A stretch of DNA of 64,000 nt from Heliocidaris erythrogramma. Its lineage: Eukaryota > Echinodermata > Echinoidea > Camarodonta > Echinometridae. Below, piece after piece: positions 21,226 to 33,620 of this stretch. Below the pieces are notes generated by a model, which saw only the letters and a program-made list of their open reading frames with translations, was not told the origin of the DNA and did not search any database. The position numbers and the translations under genes are program-made. Numbering within the stretch: position 1 is the first letter of the stretch; every line of letters begins with the position of its first letter. The stretch covers positions 33,187,770-33,251,769 of the forward strand of contig CM046853.1 in assembly GCA_025617745.1 (NCBI GenBank), written 5' to 3'.

Positions 21226-21549
21226 CATTCAGATCCTGTGTTCATAATTCGCGCGAAGGGTGTGACCCGGAAGTTTAACATGAACAACGAGGTCATCACT
21301 AATTACAAGCTTGCGAAACTTAAAGTTTATTCCGTTCACATGGCCTGAAACTGCGACGATGGACCACCCGCTGCTCATGGTTTCGGCCTTAACCACGAGC
21401 TCACTTGTGGTTCTAGAACTACAAGTAAACCAAAGTTTCGAAACTACAAGTCCATTCATACGGTCTGAAACTACAAGATAACTACAAGTTAACTTAAAGT
21501 TTTGAAACTGCAAGCGAAACTTAAAGTTTAGCTCCCTACGTGTGAACGA
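21226..21549. repeat. CTGAAACTACAAG-rich dispersed repeat, copy 1
   Basis: About 320 bp rich in GAAACTACAAG and AACTTAAAGTTT words, the second being palindromic. The right end TAGCTCCC...GTGTGAAC and left end GTTCATAA form a weak inverted terminus. A second copy lies at 63631-63975. It is probably a non-autonomous DNA element. Confidence 0.65.
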
Positions 21550-21616
21550 GACTAATGAAATAAATGACTAACCAGGATACACACATCTTATTCTGAATGA
21601 AACTGTTCATATCCTA

Positions 21617-21720
21617 GGCCCTGTTTCATGAAACTTGTCATCAATGACAAGCTGCAATAACTGTTATAAGCTACTGAAATCCTTGCATCTGATTGGCTGA
21701 GAGTAACATGATCACAAAGA
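21617..21720. mobile_element. MITE, shared-core family, arm type C, partial
   Basis: The left arm reads GGCCCTGTTTCATGAAAC followed by the hairpin CTTGTCATCAATGACAAG. The shared core is on the minus strand. The right arm is largely lost after GAGAGTAAC. Confidence 0.75.
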
Positions 21721-21959
21721 CTTTCGAGCAATCAACTAGAGGACAATGTCAATTTTGATCCAATAAAAAATAATGTTCGGATTAATTATGTATAAGTTAT
21801 GTATTACATTACTGCAATGTTTGCACATTTCAAAAGATGATGGACAAGGTTTTGACATTGACTTAGGTCGATTTTTTGAAAGTCTTTGCCACTGTGATAA
21901 GTTCAGGACTCTTTAGAACTATGCATCCATACAGAATTAAATAGAAATGTTTTGCTATA

Positions 21960-22032
21960 TACAGTCAAACCTGTCTTAGTGGCCACTTTTTCTGTTACCC
22001 TTGGGTGGCCTTAATAGACAAGTTTGACTGTA
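21960..22032. mobile_element. Minimal MITE, 73 bp, ACAGTCAAACCTG family
   Basis: The ends TACAGTCAAACCTGTCT and AGACAAGTTTGACTGTA are complementary. Only about 40 bp separate them, including GTGGCC and GGTGGCC blocks that are also inverted. It is an internally deleted relative of the copies at 29970 and 52196. Confidence 0.8.
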
Positions 22033-22048
22033 TTGATGAAATACACTT

Positions 22049-22322
22049 AGGTATTTCCACAAATAAGGGTCCCAGTTTGTGACATTCTTGGTGTCCCGCT
22101 TACATATTAGGAACACACAGGTTTTTGTGGCTCTGAGTGTAAGATGCCAATAGTGGAATAAGACTGCAAAGTGATTCTAAGCATAAAATTTTGCATCTTC
22201 ACTGTTAGAATAGTACTCAATCTGTCTTTACCCAGAGCCACAAAAAACCACTGTGTTCCTGATGTAAGTGGGACACCAAGAATGTCACAAATTGCATGGG
22301 ACCCTTATTTGCGGAACTACCC
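22049..22322. mobile_element. Fold-back MITE with about 95-bp arms
   Basis: The arms beginning GGTATTTCCACAAATAAGG and ending with its near-complement (CCTTATTTGCGGAACTACC) extend inward about 95 bp each. They include TGACATTCTTGGTGTCCC in both arms. The central part is short and non-coding. The target duplication is unclear. Confidence 0.8.
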
Positions 22323-22563
22323 ACACTCAATGAATGCATATATAAGAAGTCAGACTCAATGAATGCATACATGTACATGGGTTCTTTGCCCCTGCATAAG
22401 GTTTATCTATTTTTGTAACGTATGTTCGTGTTGAAATGATTTTTTTTTTAAATTGTGAATGTTGCGTGCATTTTTTGGAATATACATGTTACATCGAGCA
22501 TAATATATTCAAGTGATCCACCACCCATAATTGATTGTTTTTGCCTTTCTATAGCATTGTAGA

Positions 22564-22760
22564 ATGACGGATTCAATTACCGGCAGAATTAATAAGCAAT
22601 TAAGGATGGCCTTGAGGCTACAAGAACATAAAGGCCGTTGGGGACTTGGAAAGGTTGCCTGTATGGCCTTTGTTTATGTGATATATCGCAAACAATCAAA
22701 TCGAATAAAGGCTGATGATGTTTTCTCAACCATGTATCATTCAAAAGGGCATCCATACCT
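22564..22760 (+). CDS. Possible exon, unrecognised; weak TFIIB-like cyclin-fold flavour
   Basis: An open frame starting MTDSITGRINKQLRMALRLQ is preceded by a pyrimidine-rich stretch ending CTATAGCATTGTAG, which resembles a splice acceptor. It continues with a mixed, protein-like composition including KVACMAFVYVIYRKQ and ADDVFSTMYHS. The alternation of a small-residue helix, YR-Q and an acidic helix faintly recalls TFIIB/BRF-type cyclin folds, but I cannot claim homology. The frame runs into the hairpin element at 22761, so any original 3' part is lost or interrupted. It may be an exon remnant or chance. Confidence 0.25.
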
Positions 22761-22837
22761 CGTCTGTTTGGAGCCAGAAGGGCGTTAACTCATATACTTT
22801 AACACAGAGTTAACGCCCTTCTGGCTCTCAACAGACG
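22761..22837. mobile_element. Hairpin micro-element, GAGCCAGAAGGGC family, copy 1
   Basis: A near-perfect palindrome: CGTCTGTT, GGAGCCAGAAGGGCGTTAAC, a short loop, then the complement ending CAGACG. Relatives at 39755-39830 and 48141-48218 share the GAGCCAGA stem and the CATACTTT loop. Confidence 0.8.
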
Positions 22838-25077
22838 ACCTGAAGTGCATTGGTAGTCCCGTTAACTGAATGTCACAAGTCAGATTGACCCCTACCGTAA
22901 ACACATTAAATGGAAAATAATCATGACTTTTAAAGTTTATAGTACACCGCGGTTAAACCAGGCCCAAACCCAGTATGTATACTGGTCTATATTTTGGTAC
23001 TATCGGGTACATATTCATTTGAACAAATGTCAGGGTTGAAGTTGTAATCAATCAAATGCAAATTGGCAACTCTGTGACATAATTTTCAAGCACCTCTCTG
23101 GTTTGTACAGAAAATGTCATAAATTTTCTTGGTCGTTTATGAAGGAATAGATCTATAACAAATGGGGTTGTGTAAAAGCATAATATTTATATAAAGCGTG
23201 CATATATAATTAAGTATTTTCTTCAGAAATTAACTGAATAAATGATTAGGCCTATTTTAAATAAAACCTCGGACACATATATATTTATTTCGACTATGAG
23301 AGAAGGATATCCATTTGGACTGCTAGTAAAATTCATTAGTCCCTCGGAGAGGACTCAAAGACGTCAGTCCCCTGGTTGCTGACTTACAAGCATACACATG
23401 CTTTCTTATCAGTCAGGTTAAAATAAAACATCAAAATACTGAAGCACCCATATTACAGTAAATTCAAAAGGCTGCATATATACAACATATACATCATCTT
23501 GCAAAAGAATTGCTAATGTTTTATTCACGTAACAGAGAGAAAATAATTTGCATTTTATGTCTTCATCAATAATTTTCATGGCATGCATACTTTAATTTGA
23601 CACAATGGAAGATCCATTGCAAATAAAATTCTGTTAGAGGGGGAAAAAAACATCATCTGCATTAAAAATAATGCCAGAATTTTTACAACATACACAGCAT
23701 AAAAGAGATCAAATATGGAGAAGAAAAGTGGGGCAGAAAATGGTTTTGATTGATTCAGTTGTTACTATATTCATCTCATGTTTTCTTGGTATCAGGATGC
23801 GTTGTTCTATCGAAGGGGAAAGACCCCAAAGGTTATGCCTAACTTAATAATGAGAGGCAGGAAAGAGCGGGCAAAATGTCAGGATACATGTATACAGCCA
23901 TGGAATTTCATTTATCAATAAACTTCTTCTTTTTTTTTTTTAAAGAAGAAGGAAATCTTTACTTTCTGCTCCTCCATCTATGCAGTATCCACGGTGGGTG
24001 TATGCTATGCAGAAAGGATTAAATTGCATGAAAGATTTGTAACACAGTGCTATTAATGGGCGACTTTTAATAGAAATTTGAATGGTTTCTTTCTTAAAAT
24101 GAAAACATATAAAACTGTTGCTTTTTTTCTTTGACAACACATTTTAAGAAATATGGATATCCAGTTTGGAGAAGCCTGTGCAATTATGTAAATGTAAGTG
24201 AAATGTATGCATTTGTAGGAATGAGAAAACAATTCAACAAAATCTTAAACAAAGAAATTCAGAGGGAAAAACACTGATGAGTTTTATTCCTGTCAATTAT
24301 AAGATCAATAAAAATAAACATAAAATATCTAAAATAAAGCAACTATGAAATCCTACAGAAAAAACAGAAAAGAAAACTAAGTACCACAGGTTATGAATAA
24401 AATTGGTAGTGATCTTTATTTTTTTTTTATGTATGTCTATTAAAAGACCACTATAAAACACATATCTTTTTTACAAAAAACAAAATATGAAATCAAATTG
24501 AAAAAAAGGAAAAAGGAAAGAAAAGTAACTACCACAGGTTACAATCCATTTCTTCTTCACTGTAGAAACAATGAACACATTCAAGAAGAGCACTTCTACG
24601 AGATCCATCTAACTAGTCATATCTTTGTACATTCATCTTGTGTTTATCTTAATTCATATTGTACATTCATGAAACGCAACTGGATGGATAAGCACACCAT
24701 AAGTGCATCAATATTCGCTAATCAAAACATTGATATATACAATGGAGCTCCCATTCATTACCAAGCAAAACTACCTGTTTGACCTCACTAATCTGTATAA
24801 ACAATCCTTAATGCGTAGAACAAACATACATTATTTCAAAATTGAAGGAGAAAACAAGGTAAAAACCTCTCAGCCTCCAGGGCGAGGAACTTGCCTCTAC
24901 TCAAAGCAGTGGCTAGTCCATTAGCCTTACTTGATTGAATGATGCACAAGAACGCTCTCTAGCAAATATACACAAATCAAGAAGCCATTAACAATTTATT
25001 TCTGGTGGTGATTTTTTTTTCTATTCTTTTCTTCTAATAATGCTCGACTGGATATCCCCATTTACGAGATGGCCAGG
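22838..25077. other. AT-rich intergenic stretch
   Basis: No convincing gene. About 23055-23140 resembles the interior of the TIR element at 26672-27242 (GCAAATTGGCAACT and TTTGTACAGAAAAT-like blocks). The regions 24320-24395 and 24465-24545 look like a decayed tandem pair sharing TACCACAGGTTA. Confidence 0.5.
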
Positions 25078-25078
25078 C

Positions 25079-25109
<31 letters not shown>

Positions 25110-25190
25110 GAGAAAGAGAGAAAGAGAGAAAGAGAGAGAGCGGAGAGAGAGAGAGAGAGAGAAATAAAAATAAAGAGAATAAAAAAATAA
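25078..25190. repeat. GA-rich microsatellite (GAGAAA/GAGA)
   Basis: A purine tract of GAGAAA and GAGA units. It generates long artificial Arg/Glu or Leu/Ser frames on both strands. Confidence 0.9.
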
Positions 25191-25499
25191 AGAGAGCAAT
25201 GACCCTACCAAAATTCTTTGTATAGCTATACCAAAACTGTATAGATATACGATACATAAGTAATTAAAATTTTTTTGTCTGAACGTCATATAAACAAAAT
25301 GTCATATAACAAAATGTTGTATAGCCAAATGGTCCGACGCATGCTCACTTTTACCTATGCGTTATTTAAAGATACATAAATATGAAGCACAGTGCTCTTA
25401 AAAACTCCACATTTTTTAAGGTAGTTTACCATTGCATAATGTATTTGAACGAGCCTTTACTGAATCAGTGAATGTCAAATGCTTAAAATTTTCAAGGAT
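25191..25499. other. Gene-free AT-rich stretch
   Basis: No gene seen. Words such as GTCATATAA repeat near 25285-25320 and recall the repeat at 28140. Confidence 0.4.
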
Positions 25500-25945
25500 C
25501 CTCTCCCTCTCTTCCTCTCTCTCTCTCTCTCTTATATTCTCTATATTAATATAACAATGCAACTATCCTTGTCCATGTCGAAATTTTAAATGGTACCTTT
25601 AAAAATACAACCCCTGCTTTTCGTGGCAATATACTGAGAGCGGACGATATGGGCTCCATAATTTCATTCTGCAAAATTTGCCGAGAATCCAACGGCAAAT
25701 GCTGTGATTCGATAACTCAATCAAAGCCTCCAAGACTCGTAAATTCCACTGAATGGCCAAAATAAATGTCATCAACGTAGTCTAACATTCACACACACAT
25801 ATGGTCTGCATGCAGTTTAATCATTCTCTCTCTCTTTCTTTTTTTTTTTTTCTCTCTCTCTCTTCTTCTCTATCTCTCTCTCCTCTCTTTCTGTCCTCTT
25901 TCTCTCTCTCTCTTCTCTTATTCTCTCTCTCTATTTTTCTCTCTT
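25500..25945. repeat. Two CT-rich microsatellite blocks
   Basis: CT-rich tracts occur at about 25500-25533 and 25823-25945, separated by ordinary AT-rich sequence without a recognisable gene. Confidence 0.8.
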
Positions 25946-26671
25946 TGTCTTTGTCAATATGATTTTTCTTTCTCTTGGGTTATCCATTGAAAATTACCAC
26001 AAAGCCTTCTGCTTCTATATACTCTGTTTGATCCAAGAGCTATCAAGATGCCATATGCAACATTTCATTCCCATTTCTAGAATGTATCATCTTCCCTCTT
26101 CCTATTTTCCATCTCTTTTGACCACAAAAAAATACGGGAGCTTAGGAAATGCTAATTGGCGTTTCCTTCCTCTTTCGGTTTATTTTTAGCCACGATTCAG
26201 ATTCACCGAAGACAGAATCTGTCAAATGCAGACGGATTGCCTGTATGCTTGACACTTATAACCTTTACCTGATTCTTCATGTAGGAAGTGATCATTTGGG
26301 GCACTACAAGTATATGCCCTTTTTTTTCTGAACTGTATGCACTGTTTGGGATTAAATGGTGATGGGGGCCATAATTGACTTTTAGAGCCAAGTGATACAC
26401 GTAAAGCTAACATAATACCTCACAAGTCTCTGAGTAACGTTCAAATCATGACAGTTCTTATCAAGGAAATATCACAAGCATATTAAAGGCTTAGACCAAA
26501 TACCCTTGATTCCTATAGTTTATTATCCCCTGCTTCCTTTTTTATTGGGGGGGGGGGGGGAGGGGGGCACCTGCCTCCATTTCTATTTTTATCTTTTGTT
26601 ATTTGACCACTAGTTGCTCAATAAAATGAATGAAAATCTGAGGAGATCTAGACAATGAGATAACATACACC
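25946..26671. other. Gene-free stretch with a poly-G run
   Basis: Only short frames without recognisable features. A G-rich run occupies about 26547-26568. Confidence 0.5.
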
Positions 26672-27242
26672 ATTAAAGGCAATCCAACCTTGGTAATAAG
26701 ATGATTTGTATGAAAGCAGAAAAATAAGAAAAACAGCATGGTGAAAGTTTGAAAGAAATCGGACAAGGACTAAGAAAGTTATGGGTGTTTGAAAAATGAG
26801 ATCACTACTATCTATGCGAATCTCAAATTGGCAATTTGGTGAGTCGATTGTGACATATTTGTGGACAACTCTCCCGTTTGTCGTACACAAAAATATCATT
26901 AATTTGCGTTTTTCTTCGAGACGCTTTTACCCTCGGGGCAGTACTTAAAATATATTGGAGATAGCATATTGTTATAGGTCCTCATAAAAGAAAAAGATCC
27001 TCCTGAGTAATACATTTTGTGTGTTGGAGTGAATGGGGGAGTTGTCAATCCACAGCTACATCACAGTGACATTATCTAATCAGCCAATTTGAATTTCCCA
27101 TATGCATAATGATTATAACTTTCAAATATTCATAATTTTCTTATTGTTTGTCTGATTTCTTTCGAACTATCACCAATCTGCTTCTCTGATTTTTCCTCTT
27201 TCTTTCGGAGCAACTCGCCATTAAAGTTGGATTTCCCTTTAA
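26672..27242. mobile_element. TIR element, ATTAAAGG ends, about 570 bp
   Basis: The left end ATTAAAGGCAATCCAACCTT and right end AAGTTGGATTTCCCTTTAAT are complementary. Inner blocks such as GAAAGAAATCGGACAAGGA and TTGTCTGATTTCTTTC are also inverted. There is no transposase frame. The superfamily is unresolved because target duplications are unclear. Confidence 0.75.
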
Positions 27243-27723
27243 TATGATGCAATATCACCTAGTTTATAGTGCATGTACAAAATGAAATATTGAATTCAGA
27301 AAATTTGTGTTCAAATAGACCCAATAAGGATTCTTGTACAGGAAAAATATCAAATATTAACTATTATTACCTATATAAGGCATTTTAGCGGCGCATTAAA
27401 TACGCATATTTTTGCGCGCTTGATTTGCGCATGCAATATCAGGGCATATTAAATGATACACCAAATTCTCCATAGGCTACTGTACTAAATTTGCAGTGCA
27501 ATATTACACCGTATTTTGCCTGGTCAGCTTTTATCAAAGTGCATGCGCGCAACAATGGATACGCGCGGTAACGATTTACGTCACAATTGCTCGGCCCAGA
27601 TTACATACCTGTATGAATAACCTGAAATCAGATTGAGAGACTGACAGGCAAACAGACGTGTTCGTAATTGCTACAAGATAGGCATATACATGATATAGGT
27701 AATTATAATAATATTGAATGGCT
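27243..27723. other. Gene-free stretch
   Basis: No gene seen. It includes a locally GC-richer stretch at about 27390-27600 with GCGCGC-type words. Confidence 0.4.
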
Positions 27724-27832
27724 GGAATCCAGTTTGCATACGTTACTTGTTGCTATGTCTGACAAGCCTCTGACAAGCTTTCAGGTTGTCAAGAACAACC
27801 TTTGCTTTAAAAGTATGCCTAAAATTTGAATA
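27724..27832. repeat. 109-bp dispersed repeat, copy 1
   Basis: Nearly identical to 37369-37478, sharing GAATCCAGTTTGCATAC, GACAAGCCTCTG and the hairpin GGTTGTCAAGAACAACC. The ends TTGCATAC and GTATGC are inverted. It is probably a short MITE. Confidence 0.8.
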
Positions 27833-28139
27833 TATTTGTGAACAGGTCTATTCAAACTAACCTATGTTACTTATTGCAAATTAGATCCACTGTATCTGTA
27901 CATGGAGTTCCTTTTCATGACAAAACCCCCAGAAAGCATTTGAGCTGTATAACAATCATGTATCTTAACCCTTTAGCACCTACAGATTACGTGCACTGTA
28001 GTAATTTACTCACTGAATTCGCTACTCAGTAAACCATCTTGCTGCATAGACTCTCTGCTGTACGCAAAATCTATCTGCAGTAACAGATCATCTCAATGCG
28101 GATTCTAAATGGCTTATGTGTAAAGATAGCATGCACACA
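27833..28139. other. Gene-free stretch
   Basis: Nothing recognisable beyond short open frames. Confidence 0.4.
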
Positions 28140-28540
28140 CAAACCCCCTGTTCAGACACAAACCGTTTATACTGAAACTTGATAACAAAACGTCGTATAA
28201 AATTTTATCATATAGCCTACGAACTGTTCAGAAACATATCTCGACTGATTAGAAAAACATCGTATAGATGCACAGTTTTCCACTGCGCATGTTGTTATGG
28301 TCACCGCTAGCCCCTGTCTGGCCCTCAAGGTCACCTTTCGTGCGCGCTCACATTAAGCCCCGCCTAGTTATGCCGTTCTATGGTCGCCATACGTTCAGAC
28401 ACACACGGAAAGGTGATTCGTTATCAAGTTCTAGTTCGAAATGATGCTCTGACCCCAGTTTAGTTATACAACGTTTCGTTAGTCAGCGTTCAGACACACA
28501 TATCCACATAAATCCATCATATAGCTAAACCGTTTTGGTA
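28140..28540. repeat. Dispersed repeat with GTTCAGAC words, copy 1
   Basis: The words GTTCAGACACA, CGTATA and CACATTAAGCCCCGCC recur in the related region at 45945-46390. GTTCAGAC occurs at both edges and inside. It is likely a diverged non-autonomous element family. Confidence 0.5.
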
Positions 28541-29592
28541 TGAATTTTTCATCAACTAAGATCCCCTACATTTGCTATTACACCGGTCAAGGCCAACGGG
28601 CAGTCCTGGGTTGTTCAGTGACTAATAGGCTATTTACACTCAATTTTTTCGAACCCTGTACTACCCAGACTTTTTTTTTTTTTTGCTGTTTTTATTTGCA
28701 GTTTTGGTCCCGTAATATCTCCCGAGCCAGAGTGCTTAACCCCACCTTTTTACGTTAAGCCCCATCTTTGGTAGGGCAAAAAAAAATCCTGTAACATTCT
28801 GGAGTTAGCGCACTTTGGTAAAATGCAATGTGAACAGTAAGTGGGCTAAGCTTAGTCTCGTACTATCGAAAGGGCTAAATCCTTGTTATAGTACGGGACT
28901 ATAAGCAAAATTTTGCAAGTGTAAAAAGCCTATATAGGGTTAGACATCTCATTGGCAACATAATAATTGTTACGGCAAACCATATTCCTTATAGGCCTTT
29001 TGTAATCACGATGAAGGAATTAAAGTCTTCAAATTCGCTCCCTTTTATTTCAAACAGTGAATATGGTGGTGAAATTGACTGATCCTGTCCGTTAAAGGGA
29101 TCAGTATCCATGATGAAATAATGCTAATTTGTAAAATATTCCTGTGGTACTGATTAAACTTTTATTCTTTATCAATTCTAACCCTCCTGGTTTTTTCAAA
29201 AATGAAGAAAATGTTATTTGTATGATAGAATAAAATCTTTCACATAATTCATCTTGTAATATGAATATATATTTTGAGAAGGATAAGATTCTTTGTTATT
29301 TTTCAAGAAACTAGAGAGTGGACGAGAGAGACTCGATGAAAATCGAGGGCAGTATATGCGAAAAATGAATGAAACCGTATCTTCTGCCGATTGATGAATT
29401 GATCTGACCCGGTATTTACTCTGACCAAACTACCAGTCTCATTAGGGTGGCAACCTCTATTGAGCACATTGATCTTTAAGCCCTCTGTTCCCCCGTTTGT
29501 TTGCGAAGGTGTCACAACCCTTGGAGATGGGCGACTCTCTTCACGCCTACCTAGCACAACGCTGTGTGCAAACAAGGCCGGCGTATGAGATT
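28541..29592. other. Gene-free stretch
   Basis: No recognised gene, TIR or splice-flanked exon. It contains poly-T near 28671-28684. Confidence 0.45.
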
Positions 29593-29618
29593 GGGGGGGG
29601 GGGGGGGGGGGGGGGGGG
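29593..29618. repeat. Poly-G tract, about 26 bp
   Basis: Uninterrupted G run in AT-rich surroundings. The true length is uncertain. Confidence 0.9.
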
Positions 29619-29969
29619 TTGGATGGTAGATAATATAGAGCTGTATTCTAAGCATCTACATCATATCCAAGTAAGTCTCTCTTATAATCGACCGTTTTCT
29701 TTCAAAGCCACCTGCAGCGCAATTAAAAGCCATTTATTGGGCCTTTCATGCAGGTACAGTAGATGTATATGTGAGCACCATACCAGCATGATATATTTCT
29801 TGCGTTTATAATATGCCAAACACTGACTAGCACAATTACTCAAAATACAAGGGTTAATCGCAACATCCTTGCCGTAAATATGAAGTTTGATCTTAACTTG
29901 AGTTGCGAATGTCGCAAGCAATAATGGGTAAAGGGATGCTGATAAAAAGTTTAGTGTCAAGTATGATAA

Positions 29970-30163
29970 TACAGTGAAACCTGCTTCAGTGACCACCTGC
30001 ATAGAAAGACCACCTGTCTATAAAGACCACAATTTCCGTCTCCCTTGAAAACTGTTTCTTATTGAAACGTGTGTTAAAGGAACCTGTACATAAAGACCAC
30101 CTGCTTATAAAGACTGCTTTTCTTGTCTCCCTTAAGCGGTCTTTATAGACAGGTTTCACTGTA
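29970..30163. mobile_element. MITE, TACAGTGAAACCTG family, 194 bp, complete
   Basis: The ends TACAGTGAAACCTG and CAGGTTTCACTGTA are perfectly complementary. Internal words AAAGACCACCTG and TATAAAGAC repeat in direct and inverted orientation. The same structure occurs at 52196-52396. Flanking TA suggests a TA target, as in Tc1/mariner-type elements. Confidence 0.88.
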
Positions 30164-30949
30164 TACATGGAGGTCAGAAAGTAATATGTAGGCAAACATG
30201 TAGATATTATTATCAGAGAAATTGATATATACAGAAAAACGATAAGAGAAGAGATGGCCAACATTGGCGACATAAAAATTCAAGAAAAAGGCAGGAGAAA
30301 TATAAAATTTCAGGCACGGAAAGGTAAGTTATTGAAAGAGAGATAGAAGTATGTAAGTAGATATTATTGTATGATCGACACATGCACCAGCGACGATCGC
30401 TTCACGGTCAGTTTTTAATACAAACCGCATTCCTGATTTCATCCTGGACCAAACATAATAACTTACACTTATGCTAACCCTACAACAACCCTAACCCTGT
30501 TAACTCTGACAAAATAAAACATGCAGCGAATGTAATTTGAGCATGAGTCGGATCACTGCAGATGGAAGACAAAAAGAAAATACATGAGATCTGTAATAAT
30601 AAAATAACATAAAAGTTCCAATCAGCATGGCGTAAAGGGGCACTGACAAGGATATCTCAATGACAGGGAGAAATCACCTTGACAAAAATGAAAAAAAAAA
30701 AAAAGAAGAGGAAAATAGAGGAAGGGAAAAATGCAATCTCATGCCGAGATATGAAGCAGTATACTCGACGTCCCCCTGGGACCTACTGCTCATGAGTATG
30801 GGGTTGAATCAACTAGGCCACGACCGCGACGCCCTAAAAATTGAACCGAAATATAGCTGTCTACATACAAACAGGCAGCTTCATTGAAGAAGACAGGAGC
30901 GAAGATGACTGATGAAAATATGAAAAGAGGGAGACATATTAAAAAGAGA
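30164..30949. other. Gene-free stretch
   Basis: No gene seen; short frames only. Confidence 0.45.
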
Positions 30950-31240
30950 CAGAGACAGAGGGACAAACAATAGAGAGACAGAAAAGAGAGAGAGAGGGGG
31001 GAGAGAGAGAGGGGGGAGGGAGAGAGAGCTACATGTAGATAGAGATACCCAGAGAGATAGGCTGAGTGAGGAGGTAGGAGAGTGAGAATGAGATAGGCAG
31101 AGGGAGAGAGCGAGAGAAAGAAGAAGACAGGGAAATGAAAAGGAGAGGAAAGAAAGAGGTAGACGGGAAAAGAAAAGGAAAGGAGAGAGAGAGAGGGGGG
31201 GGGGGGGGGTGGAGGGAAGGAAAAAAAGAAGATAAGGAAA
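30950..31240. repeat. GA-rich purine tract
   Basis: About 290 bp dominated by GAGA, GGGAGA and GGAAA, with a G run at about 31197-31209. The opposite strand reads as spurious Ser/Leu-rich open frames. Confidence 0.9.
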
Positions 31241-32380
31241 AAAAGAAGATAAGGAAAAAGAAAGAATCAAACAGTACAAGAGCGCACTGCATTTCAGAGA
31301 AAATTGCCCTATAAAGACAACATAACGACACAAGCAAATGTAATTGCTATTGCGGAAAATGCGTAGAAAGACCAATATGATACATTCCACACAATATCAA
31401 ATGCATCATTATTCATAATGTAAGTAGGTCACATGTGCAAGAAAAGACTCCATCCATGGACACAGAGAGAATATGGAGATTACGAGAAGGAAAGAGATGA
31501 AAAGAACAGCAGATATTAAGTTTTGCATCAACGATGATACAGTCTTACATGAATAAGAATCCTTCATAGGAAGTAATAAGGCAATGGATGGGCCATAAAA
31601 TGAAAGAAAGATAGGAAGACTGAAAGTGAGACAGGCTGAGACAGGGGGATTACAAGACACGTCATGAAATGACAACTGTTTAACTTTTCATTAAAAAAAA
31701 AAACAGATTATGTAGAAAATCTTCAAGTGCTTCAACATTTGCATCAGGACAGATGTCCTTGAACTGTTGTAAAGTATTGAAGTGTTTTTGAATACATAAA
31801 AAAAATAATAAAGCAAGGTAATATAGAACGGCCTCAAAGGAAATTACTAATCTGGCCTAAATCAGTCTAGAATTAATACAATCAGGCAGTTAAAGGTAAA
31901 AAGAGGCCACACAAAAGCTTTATGCTGAACATGTGTACATCAATTAAAAGACGGAAGACCTATATTACTATAATTATAATCACTTGATTGACGCGAACTT
32001 TTTCATTATTGTTTCACCTGGATCACCCCATTCTTCATATTAACTCCCAAAGTGGACAAAAATTGAGACAGCTGCATAACAAGTTTGGCTCTTGTTCAAT
32101 AACCACAACAATTGCATACTTCTACACTATGCATATGATTTACAATGAGCCTAGGAATAGCGATACATTTGAGGAAATGAGTAATCAGAATGTCTTGATG
32201 GATAAACTCGAGGACAGATTATGTACGCATAACCTCATTTAAAAGTAATCTCGATTTCTGTTTATAATGGAAAAGTAATGTCTCTCACACATAAAACAAA
32301 CTTACACCAGACTGTTCATTGTTCAAACAACAAACAAATGAAATACACTGGACAATTTTGGTATAAAACACATGCAACAT
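31241..32380. other. AT-rich gene-free stretch
   Basis: No supported gene or terminal repeat was found. Confidence 0.5.
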
Positions 32381-32462
32381 ACATCAGATGCGGGTATTTC
32401 AGTAGCTTATAACTGTTATTGTAACTTTTCATAGATATCAAGTGTTATGGAAACGGGGGCCC
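32381..32462. mobile_element. MITE, shared-core family, half copy (type C arm)
   Basis: Contains ATCAGATGCGGGTATTTCAG, GCTTATAACTGTTAT and a degraded right arm ending GGAAACGGGGGCCC. The left half with the CCAAT box is missing. Confidence 0.65.
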
Positions 32463-32629
32463 AGAAGAAATAAAAGATTGTAATCTTGACACGGGTGCCT
32501 ATAATGCTTGGTCTCTTACATTTGTGTATGAGTAAAATGTGATTTCTCGGTGAATGCAATATCAAGCAAGTTTTTATTAGATTGCTTATGTTTTGCAGGT
32601 CTAAACAGCCTACCTACTGAATGGCACAC

Positions 32630-33105
32630 AATTCAAAATCACTTTTAGCCCACTTACAGCCTGTTTCCCTAAAATGAAATTCCATTACCAAAATTCCATG
32701 CTGGATTTAAGCAACATGTATAAACCACCACAACACGAAATTTTAGATTGATGATTACCAGTCACAGTGGATATCTATCCAGACTCTACAGGCTACAACC
32801 ACAAAAATTCAGCATCAATTGCTCTGGTTCATGCTGAATTCTATCAATTTGGTCTATGGTCTCATAGCATAATGTACTTCAACGGACACAATTTAATCAT
32901 GAGGTTTCAAATATAATATTTATTTCCAGTATGCCTATACACTGCACGGTAAATATTATTGCTGGCCAGTTTCTCTCAAAATGGAATTCCATTATGAAAA
33001 ATCAGCTTTAATCAAAGACCTCGCATCACAAAATTGTAAATTGATAATTACCAGTCACAGAGGATAGTTGTCCAGACTCTAAAGGCTACAGCCGCAAGAA
33101 ACTGG
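32630..33105. repeat. Direct duplication of about 300 bp
   Basis: 32658-32810 and 32966-33105 share TGAAATTCCATTA-like, TTACCAGTCACAG and CCAGACTCTA blocks in the same order. The segment between them (about 32870-32960) resembles 35190-35280, including TCATGAGGTTT and ATACACTGCA-like words. An older, larger duplication involving the 35-kb candidate exon is possible. Confidence 0.65.
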
Positions 33106-33327
33106 AGAAAAAAAAAGTTATTTCACCGAATAATCCAACGAAAGCTGCACGGCAGTTGCCAATTTGGAAGCCATGTAGCCAACAAGTTCATATCTTCAGG
33201 AGATCAATCGACAAACAGGATGCAATGGTGAGATGAGAAATGTCAACGGATACAACACACATGCGACACACATGACCATCCCCAGATGTAAACAAAGAGA
33301 AATAGTAAATAAGAGTTTGCAAACAGT

Positions 33328-33620
33328 GTGTGAGAGAGCGAGTGTGTGTGTGTGTGGGAGTGAGAGAGAGAGAGAGTGAGAGGGAGGGAGAGAAAGAAGG
33401 GGAGAGAGTGAGAATGAAAGAGCGGGGGGAGTGAAGATGAGAGGGGAGAGAGAATTAAAGAGAGAAAGAGAGAGAAAGAGAGAAAAAGAGAAAAAGAGAG
33501 AAAGAGAAAGAGAGAAAGAGACCATCGCTGCAAGAGAGAAAGAGAGACAGAGAAAGAGAGACAGAGACAAATAAAGAAGAGACACAGAGAGAGAGAGAAA
33601 CTGACAGAACTAACGAAGAC
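33328..33620. repeat. GA-rich microsatellite tract
   Basis: A (TG)n stretch followed by about 250 bp of GAGA and GAGAAA units. Confidence 0.9.

Noticed and set aside
29986-30273. Open frame whose translation resembles one at 52201-52485
   Set aside because: Both are readings across copies of the same non-coding MITE family, not a conserved protein.
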